DNA of 64,000 nt from Actinorugispora endophytica (lineage in GTDB: Bacteria > Actinomycetota > Actinomycetes > Streptosporangiales > Streptosporangiaceae), in contig NZ_SNYN01000019.1 of NCBI RefSeq assembly GCF_004363075.1, positions 29,146 to 93,145 of the forward strand. The letters run 5' to 3'. Under the pieces are notes generated by a model that saw nothing but the letters and a program-made list of their open reading frames with translations, did no database searches and was not told the DNA's origin. The position numbers and the translations under genes were made by a program. Position 1 is the first letter of the stretch. Each line of letters opens with the position of its first letter. Shown piece by piece: positions 58,217-64,000 of the stretch.

Positions 58217-58222
58217 GCTCCG

Positions 58223-58759
58223 TCAGGGAACCTCGTGGACCGGGGTGACGACGGCCCGGCCCAGCGCGTGGAAGGAGAGGTTGAAGCCGAGGACCGCCGG
58301 GGACACCGAGTCGTCGATGCCGAGGTCCGCCGTGTCCAGGGCGTGCACGACGAAGAAGTAGCGGTGCGGCCCGTGCCCGGCGGGCGGCGCGGCGCCGACG
58401 TACCGCTTGCTCCCGGCGTCGTTGCGGACCGTGACCGCGCCTCGCGGCAGACCGGCCCCGCCCTCGCCGCCCGCCCCGGCCGCGAGCTCGGTGACCCCGG
58501 CGGGGATGTTGAACACGCCCCAGTGCCAGTAGCCGCTGGCGGTGGGCGCGTCGGGGTCGAAGCAGGTCACCGCGAAGCTCCTGGTCCCCTCGGGAAACCC
58601 GCTCCACGCGAGGTGCGGGGAGACGTCCTCCCCGCCGGTGCCGATGATCCCGCTGGTGTTCCGCCGGGGCATCGCCCGGCCGTCGGCGATGTCCCGGCTG
58701 GTGACGTCGAAGGCGGGAACCTCGGGCAAGAAGTCATACGGGGATGGCGGTCGCGCCAT
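58223..58759 (-). CDS. YbhB/YbcL-type PEBP family protein
   Basis: The 178-aa protein is a phosphatidylethanolamine-binding-protein/Raf-kinase-inhibitor-like protein. Conserved motifs are GEDVSPHLAWSGFPEGTRSFAVTCFDPDAPTASGYWHWGVFNIP and HRYFFVVHALD. No signal peptide is seen. Bacterial members are of uncertain function. It begins 40 bases after the polyketide synthase stop with GGGAGG upstream, so it is probably the last gene of that transcript and ends at a strong terminator. Confidence 0.92.
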   Translation of the reverse strand: MARPPSPYDFLPEVPAFDVTSRDIADGRAMPRRNTSGIIGTGGEDVSPHLAWSGFPEGTRSFAVTCFDPDAPTASGYWHWGVFNIPAGVTELAAGAGGEGGAGLPRGAVTVRNDAGSKRYVGAAPPAGHGPHRYFFVVHALDTADLGIDDSVSPAVLGFNLSFHALGRAVVTPVHEVP

Positions 58760-58799
58760 GGAAACCTCCCGGTCGGGTAAGGGGTCGACGCCTGCGCTC

Positions 58800-61700
58800 C
58801 TACCCGGTCACGCGGGGTCGGACACGGTCGGCCCCGCCGTGGTTTCCGGCGGGGTCCACCGGGGCGGCTCCCGGTGCGTTCCGGCGCGCGGAGAGCCACC
58901 GGTGCACCGCGCCGGCGGTCGACGCGGCGTGCTCCTCCATCATGGTCAGGTGGTCGCCCGGGACCTCCAGGTCCAGGTGGGCGGGGGCCCAGTCGAACCG
59001 CCAGGCGCCGCCGCCCACCACCCGCCCCGCCCGGTCCCGGACCGGACGGTCGGGGCGGACCAGCACGGTGGGCGCGCGGACCACCCCCGGCGCCCAGTCC
59101 TCGAAGAGCGCGACGTAGCCGCCCATCGCGCTGACCCGGACACCGTTCATGAGGCCGAACTCGTGGTCGCGTTCGACCACCCCGGTCCCGATGACGGGCA
59201 GGGTGAGCCGCTCGCCCGGCATGGGGGTGTCCAGCAGCACGAGTGCGGCCGGGGGCGCGCCCAGCCCTTCCAGCCGCTCGGTCACCGCGTGCGCCACCCA
59301 GCCCCCCGAGGAGCGCCCCACCAGCACGAAGGGCTCGTCCCCGACAGCGACACGGACCGCGTCGACCTGGAACCCCACGACCGCCTCGACCGTTCCGGGC
59401 AGCGGTTCCCCCGGGGCGAACCCGGGCTGGGGCAGGACGGTGACGTCGCGCAGGCCGCGCAGCGCCGCGCCGAACCGCGCGTACTCCTGGACGCCCGAGA
59501 CCATCACCAGCGACGGAAGGCACACCAGAGCGGGCCGGGCCGGTCCGCGTGCCAGCCGGACGGGGGCGGGGCGCTCGCCGAACCCCGCGGGGGAGGCGAA
59601 GGAGGCGCGCAGCCGCCCCGCCGCCTTGACCAGGGCGAAGCCGTCGTCGACCCGGCCCCTCCGGCAGGAGTCGCGAAACAGCGCGGCGATCCCGTCGAAC
59701 CCGCCGTCGTCCGCGTCCGCTCCGACGGCCCCGCGCGCCGGGCCGGGGCGCGGGGTGCCCGCGCGGTTCAGTCCGGCCTCCAGCAGCCGGGCCACCGCGG
59801 CCGGCGTGGGGTGGTCGAAGACCAGCCCCGGCCCCAGCCGCAGCCCGGTGGCGGTGCCGAGCCGGTTGCGCAGCTCCACGGCGGTGAGCGAGTCCAGGCC
59901 CGCCTCCAGGAAGCGCTGCCCGGGGTCGACGGCCGCGGCCGCCGGATGGCCCAGGACCTCGGCGGTGGCGGCGCGCACCAGGTCCAGCAGGACGGCCCCC
60001 TGCTCCGACGGGGGGAGCCCGGCCAGGCGCGCGCGCAGTCCGGCACTGTCGGGGGAGCCGCCGTCCTCCCCGCTCGCGCGCACCGGTGCGACGCGGACCA
60101 GGGCGCGCAGCGGCGGGGGCACCGCGGCACTCCGCGCGACCCGCCCCGACGACGCGAGCGGCAGCGGCACCAGGTGGGGAAGACCGCTGTCCAGCGCCGC
60201 GTCCAGCAGGGCCATCCCCTGACCGGCCTCGATCGGCGCGCCCAGGCCCATGCGGCCCATGCGCACCAGATCCGCCTCGGTCAGGTGGCCGCTCATCCCG
60301 CTGCGCCGCGCCCACAACCCCCAGGACAGCGAGGTGGCGGCCAGACCGAGCGCGTGGCGCCGGTGCGCGAGGGCGTCGAGGAACGCGTTGGCGGCGGCGT
60401 AGTTGGCCTGGCCCGGGCTGCCCAGGACACCTGAGGCCGAGGAGAACAGCACGAACGCGGCCAGGTCGAGCCCGCGCGTCAACTCGTGCAGGTGCAGCGC
60501 GGCGTCGACCTTGGGCCGCATGACGCGGTCCAGCCGCTCGGGCGTCAGAGCGGACACCACACCGTCGTCAAGGACGCCCGCCGCGTGCACGACCGCGCGC
60601 AGCGGCCGGTCCGCGGGGATCGCCGAGACGAGACCGGCCAGGGCGTCCCGGTCGGCCGCGTCGCAGGCGGCGAACTCCACGTCCGCGCCCAGCGCGGTCA
60701 GCTCCGCGGCCAGCTCCGGGGCCCCGGGCGCCGCGCCGCCGCGTCGGCCGACCAGGAGCAGGCGCTCGGCGCCGCGCCGGGACACCAGGTGGCGCGCCAC
60801 CAGCGCGCCGAGCGTCCCGGTGGCGCCGGTGACCAGGACGGTCCCGCCCGCGAGGGAGGTCTCCGCGCGCTCCGGCACGGGGGCGCGGACCAGGCGCGGG
60901 ACGTACGGCACGCCCGCGCGGACCGCGATCTGGCCTTCGGAACCGTCCGACGCCGCGGAAAGCGCCCCCGGGGCCGGGACCGGCGCGTCCGAGTCGACCA
61001 GCGCCAACCGGTCGGGGGCCTCGGCCTGGGCGGCGCGCACCAGCCCCCACACCGGGGCGTGCGCCAGGTCGGGCACGTCCTCGCCGGGCAGCGCGGAGAC
61101 CGCGCCCCGGGTCAGCACCACCAACCGGGCGGAGCGCTCGGAGGCGAGCCACTCCTGGACGACGGAGAGCACCCCGCGCGTCGCCGCGCGCACCGCCGGG
61201 CCGGTGGCGCCGTGCCCGGCCGGGCACGGCAGCAGGACCGCGTCCGGTTTGGGCGCGCCGGCCGCGACCGCGGCGTCCAGCGCGGCCACGTCGGCGTACG
61301 CGGGGACCGCGCCGCCGCCCGGAGAGGAGACGAGCCCCGGGAGCGCGTCTCCCAGAACCGCCCAGGACCGCTCGGACGGTTCGGGCGCGTCCAGCGCGGT
61401 CCACCTCGGCGTGTACAGGTCGCGCGGACCGGACGCGGTCCCGGCGAGCAGGCGCTCCCCGGTGACGGGCCGCAGGGTCAGGGACTCCACCGAGACCACG
61501 GGCGCGCCGGCCGGGTCGGTCGCGGTCAGGGACACCGCGTCCGGCCCGGTGCGCCGCACCCGCACCCGTAGCGCGGTCGCCCCGGTGGCGTGCAGGGCGG
61601 CCCCGCACCAGGCGAACGGCAGCAGCAGCCGGGCGCCGGCCCCCTCGAGCAGCGTCGCGGCGTGCAGGGCGGCGTCCAGCAGCGCCGGGTGCACCCCGTA

Positions 61701-64000
61701 CCGGCCGGCCTCGACGTGCCGCTCGCGGGCCAGTCCGACCTCGGCGAACACGTCGTCGCCGTGCCGCCACGCCGCACGCATCCCCCGGAAGGCGGGACCG
61801 TACCCGTACCCCAGGTCCGCCAGGCGCGCGTACACCCCGTCCACCGGCACCGGGACCGCTCCGGGCGGCGGCCAGTGCCCCCCGGAGGAGGGGGCGGCCG
61901 ACGGATGGGGGGTGAGCGCGCCCTCGGCGTGCGCGGTCCAGGGGTGGTCGTCCCCGCCGTCGGCGGGACGCGCGTGCACACGCAGTGCCCGGCGGCCGTG
62001 CTCGTCGGGCGCCGCCACGCTCACCTGGACCTGAGCCCCGGCCTCGCCGACCGCGAGCGGGGCGCGCAGGGTGAGTTCGGCCAGCCCGGGGCAGCCCGCC
62101 GCCGCGCCCGCGCACAGCGCCATCTCCACGAACGCCGTACCGGGCAGCAGCACCGTGTCCAGCACCGAGTGGTCGGCCAGCCAGGGGTGCCCGGCCCGCG
62201 ACAGCCTGCCGGTCAGCAGCAGGGCGCCGCCGTCGGCCACGGACACCGTCGCGCCCAGCAGCGGATGGTCCGCCGCCCCGAGCCCCGCCGCGGCCACGTC
62301 CGGGCCCGGGCGGGTCGACGGGGCCCAGTAGCGCCGCCGCTGGAAGGGGTAGGTCGGCAGGTCCACCGGCCGCCCGCCGGGCGTGGCCGCGCCCGGGCCG
62401 ACGCCGTGCGCGTGCGCCTCGGCGACCGAGGTCAGGAAGCGGAGCCGCTCGTCCTCGTCGCGGCGCAGCGAACCCAGCACCACGGTGTCGCCCGCCCCGG
62501 CCTCCTCAAGGGTCCGCCGCGTGCCCGCCGCCACCACCGGATGCGGGCTGACCTCGATGAAGACGGTGTGCCCGGACCCGGCCAGAGCCTGGACGGCCTC
62601 CGCGTAGCGCACCGGTTCGCGCAGGTTGCGGTACCAGTAGGCGGCGTCCAGGGCGGTGCCGTCCAGGACGGAGGCGGTCACCGTGGAGTGGAAGGGGACC
62701 TCGCCGGAGCGGGGCGTGATCGCGGCCAGTCCGGCGAGCAGCGGTTCGCGCATCGCCCGGACCTCCGGCGAGTGCGAGGCGTAGGCGGCGGAGAGGCGTC
62801 GCGCGTAGCCGCCCTCGGCCGCGCAGCGCTCCTCCAGCCGGGTCAGCGCGTCCGGGTCGCCCACCACGACGACGGACTCGGGGCCGTTCACCGCCGCCTC
62901 GTGCAGCAGACCGCCGGCCTCGCCGACCAGTTCCGCCACGCGCGCGCGGGGCAGGGCCACCGACGTCATGCCGCCCGCTCCCGAGAGGAGTTCGGCGGCC
63001 AGCGCCGAACGCCGGACGACCACGCGCGCGGCGTCGTCCAGGGACAGTGCCCCCGCCACGCACGCCGCGGCGATCTCGCCCTGGGAGTGGCCGACCACCG
63101 CGGACGGCCGCACGCCGTGCGCGCGCCACAGCGCGGCGAGCGAGACCATCACCGAGAAGAGCACCGGCTGGACGACGTGGATCTGCTCCAGTCGCGGAGC
63201 GCCCGGTCCGCCGCCCAGGACCGCGGTCGGGGAGAAGTCCAGGTAGGGGGCGAGCGCCTCCTCGCACTCGCGCATCCGGGCCGCGAAGGCGGGCTCGGAG
63301 CCGAACAGGCCCGCCGCCATTCCGCGCCACTGCGACCCCTGGCCGGGGAACACGAAGACGACCCGACGGCCGGGGACCGCCCGGCCGCGCGCCAGGGTCG
63401 GCGCTGCGCTCCCCGAGGCGAGCGCGCGCACTCCCGCCAGGAGCTCCTCCCGGTCGCGGCCGACAGCCACGCCCCGGTGCGCGAACCGGGTGCGGGTGGC
63501 GGCCAGGGAGTGGGCGACGTCGCGCGGGTCCAGCCCGGGGTCGGCCTCGACGCGGTCGAGCAGCCGCCGGGCCTGGGCGCGCAGCACCTCGTCGTCGCGG
63601 GCCGACAGCGGCCAGGCCAGCGGCCCCGGGGGCGTGGCCGGAGCCGTCGGCGCCTCCTCCTGCGGCGGCGCCTGCTCGACGACGACGTGCGCGTTGGTGC
63701 CGCTCATCCCGAACGACGACACCCCGGCGCGGCGGGGGCGTCCGGTGTCGGGCCAGGGGGCCGCCTCGGTGAGGAGTTCGACGGCCCCCGAGCCCCAGTC
63801 CGCGTGCGGGGTGGGCGCGTCGACGTGCAGTGTCCTGGGGAGCAGGCCGTGGCGCATTGCCATGACGGTCTTGATGACGCCGCCCACTCCGGCGGCGGCC
63901 ACCGCGTGTCCGATGTTGGACTTGAGCGATCCCAGCCGCAGGGGGTGCTCGCGTCCCCCGCCTCCGTACACCGCGATGAGGGCGTTGGCCTCGACGGGGT
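58800..64000 (-). CDS. Type I polyketide synthase, final module (KS-AT-DH-KR-ACP-TE), truncated by the window edge
   Basis: At least 1732 residues are visible, ending at the TAG at 58800; the N-terminal part lies outside. Order: end of a ketosynthase (SNIGHAVAAAGVGG; SSFGMSGTNAHVV); acyltransferase with VVFVFPGQGSQW and GHSQGEIAAA (about 63088), whose YASHSPEV motif predicts methylmalonyl-CoA; dehydratase with HSVLDTVLLPGTAF (Asp where Gly is common) and LLDAALHA; ketoreductase with TGATGTLGA, LDD (B-type stereochemistry) and the Ser-Tyr-Asn triad in LFSSASGVLGSPGQANYAAAN; carrier protein with GLDSLTAVELRN; and thioesterase with GRSSGGWVAHA, LLDTP and GDHLTMMEEH. No enoylreductase is seen. 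The terminal thioesterase implies release or macrocyclisation of the chain. Confidence 0.95.
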   Translation of the reverse strand, partial: PVEANALIAVYGGGGREHPLRLGSLKSNIGHAVAAAGVGGVIKTVMAMRHGLLPRTLHVDAPTPHADWGSGAVELLTEAAPWPDTGRPRRAGVSSFGMSGTNAHVVVEQAPPQEEAPTAPATPPGPLAWPLSARDDEVLRAQARRLLDRVEADPGLDPRDVAHSLAATRTRFAHRGVAVGRDREELLAGVRALASGSAAPTLARGRAVPGRRVVFVFPGQGSQWRGMAAGLFGSEPAFAARMRECEEALAPYLDFSPTAVLGGGPGAPRLEQIHVVQPVLFSVMVSLAALWRAHGVRPSAVVGHSQGEIAAACVAGALSLDDAARVVVRRSALAAELLSGAGGMTSVALPRARVAELVGEAGGLLHEAAVNGPESVVVVGDPDALTRLEERCAAEGGYARRLSAAYASHSPEVRAMREPLLAGLAAITPRSGEVPFHSTVTASVLDGTALDAAYWYRNLREPVRYAEAVQALAGSGHTVFIEVSPHPVVAAGTRRTLEEAGAGDTVVLGSLRRDEDERLRFLTSVAEAHAHGVGPGAATPGGRPVDLPTYPFQRRRYWAPSTRPGPDVAAAGLGAADHPLLGATVSVADGGALLLTGRLSRAGHPWLADHSVLDTVLLPGTAFVEMALCAGAAAGCPGLAELTLRAPLAVGEAGAQVQVSVAAPDEHGRRALRVHARPADGGDDHPWTAHAEGALTPHPSAAPSSGGHWPPPGAVPVPVDGVYARLADLGYGYGPAFRGMRAAWRHGDDVFAEVGLARERHVEAGRYGVHPALLDAALHAATLLEGAGARLLLPFAWCGAALHATGATALRVRVRRTGPDAVSLTATDPAGAPVVSVESLTLRPVTGERLLAGTASGPRDLYTPRWTALDAPEPSERSWAVLGDALPGLVSSPGGGAVPAYADVAALDAAVAAGAPKPDAVLLPCPAGHGATGPAVRAATRGVLSVVQEWLASERSARLVVLTRGAVSALPGEDVPDLAHAPVWGLVRAAQAEAPDRLALVDSDAPVPAPGALSAASDGSEGQIAVRAGVPYVPRLVRAPVPERAETSLAGGTVLVTGATGTLGALVARHLVSRRGAERLLLVGRRGGAAPGAPELAAELTALGADVEFAACDAADRDALAGLVSAIPADRPLRAVVHAAGVLDDGVVSALTPERLDRVMRPKVDAALHLHELTRGLDLAAFVLFSSASGVLGSPGQANYAAANAFLDALAHRRHALGLAATSLSWGLWARRSGMSGHLTEADLVRMGRMGLGAPIEAGQGMALLDAALDSGLPHLVPLPLASSGRVARSAAVPPPLRALVRVAPVRASGEDGGSPDSAGLRARLAGLPPSEQGAVLLDLVRAATAEVLGHPAAAAVDPGQRFLEAGLDSLTAVELRNRLGTATGLRLGPGLVFDHPTPAAVARLLEAGLNRAGTPRPGPARGAVGADADDGGFDGIAALFRDSCRRGRVDDGFALVKAAGRLRASFASPAGFGERPAPVRLARGPARPALVCLPSLVMVSGVQEYARFGAALRGLRDVTVLPQPGFAPGEPLPGTVEAVVGFQVDAVRVAVGDEPFVLVGRSSGGWVAHAVTERLEGLGAPPAALVLLDTPMPGERLTLPVIGTGVVERDHEFGLMNGVRVSAMGGYVALFEDWAPGVVRAPTVLVRPDRPVRDRAGRVVGGGAWRFDWAPAHLDLEVPGDHLTMMEEHAASTAGAVHRWLSARRNAPGAAPVDPAGNHGGADRVRPRVTG

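Overview
The window is about 64 kb of very GC-rich DNA with strong G/C third-position bias, GTG/TTG starts and many overlapping starts and stops, typical of a filamentous actinomycete. An HrdB-like principal sigma factor with a Lys/Ala-rich N-terminus, a parE/parC pair, and actinobacterial signature families (DUF3145, DUF5998, DUF5709, DUF1707, DUF7455) point the same way. The GH81 glucanase behind a CebR/CelR-type operator and the type I polyketide synthase suggest Nocardiopsaceae (Nocardiopsis-like) or a close relative. This assignment is inferred from gene content only.

Layout. 0-10 kb: rnhB, a double-AAA membrane ATPase, a sugar nucleotidyltransferase/tyrosine phosphatase pair, a 542-aa protein of unknown function, and a PAS-PAS-GAF-PP2C phosphatase. 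10-19 kb: principal sigma factor, two tandem paralogues of unknown function, YaaA, a GNAT enzyme, and parE. 19-27 kb: MarR regulator, an iron-box-controlled divergent esterase/siderophore-binding lipoprotein pair, cysteine desulfhydrase, TPR protein, carbonic anhydrase, and parC. 27.7-34.1 kb: a complete, tightly overlapped Mrp (mnhA-G) cation/proton antiporter operon. 34.1-38.9 kb: a membrane Ser/Thr kinase and a secreted GH81 endo-beta-1,3-glucanase that share a nearly identical 155-aa C-terminal domain. 39-49.7 kb: RecQ-like helicase with a phosphoribosyltransferase-like tail, a PfkB kinase, a GNAT/acyl-CoA synthetase fusion, DUF5998, an ENPP-like phosphodiesterase, enoyl-CoA hydratase and MBL hydrolase. 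49.7-53.3 kb: ECF sigma factor, small beta-rich protein and CHAT protease. 53.5-58.8 kb: DUF3145, two DUF1707 membrane proteins, an inositol-monophosphatase/ATP-grasp pair, a HAD phosphatase and a PEBP protein. 58.8-64 kb: the final module (KS-AT-DH-KR-ACP-TE) of a modular polyketide synthase that continues beyond the window.

The most unusual signal is the 461-bp block repeated at 99.3% identity at the 3' ends of the kinase and glucanase genes. It gives a surface-exposed kinase sensor the same accessory domain as the neighbouring glucanase, suggesting a glucan-sensing pair. Other structures to check are the ECF sigma/CHAT locus with a perfect 34-bp inverted repeat in front of the CHAT gene, two orphan type I-E-like CRISPR repeats upstream of the sigma factor gene, and a cluster of direct and inverted repeats at 45.3-45.7 kb upstream of DUF5998.

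No tRNA, rRNA, transposase or integrase gene was recognised. Gene order and annotation are those of a core chromosomal arm, with accessory character limited mainly to the GH81/kinase, CHAT and PKS loci.
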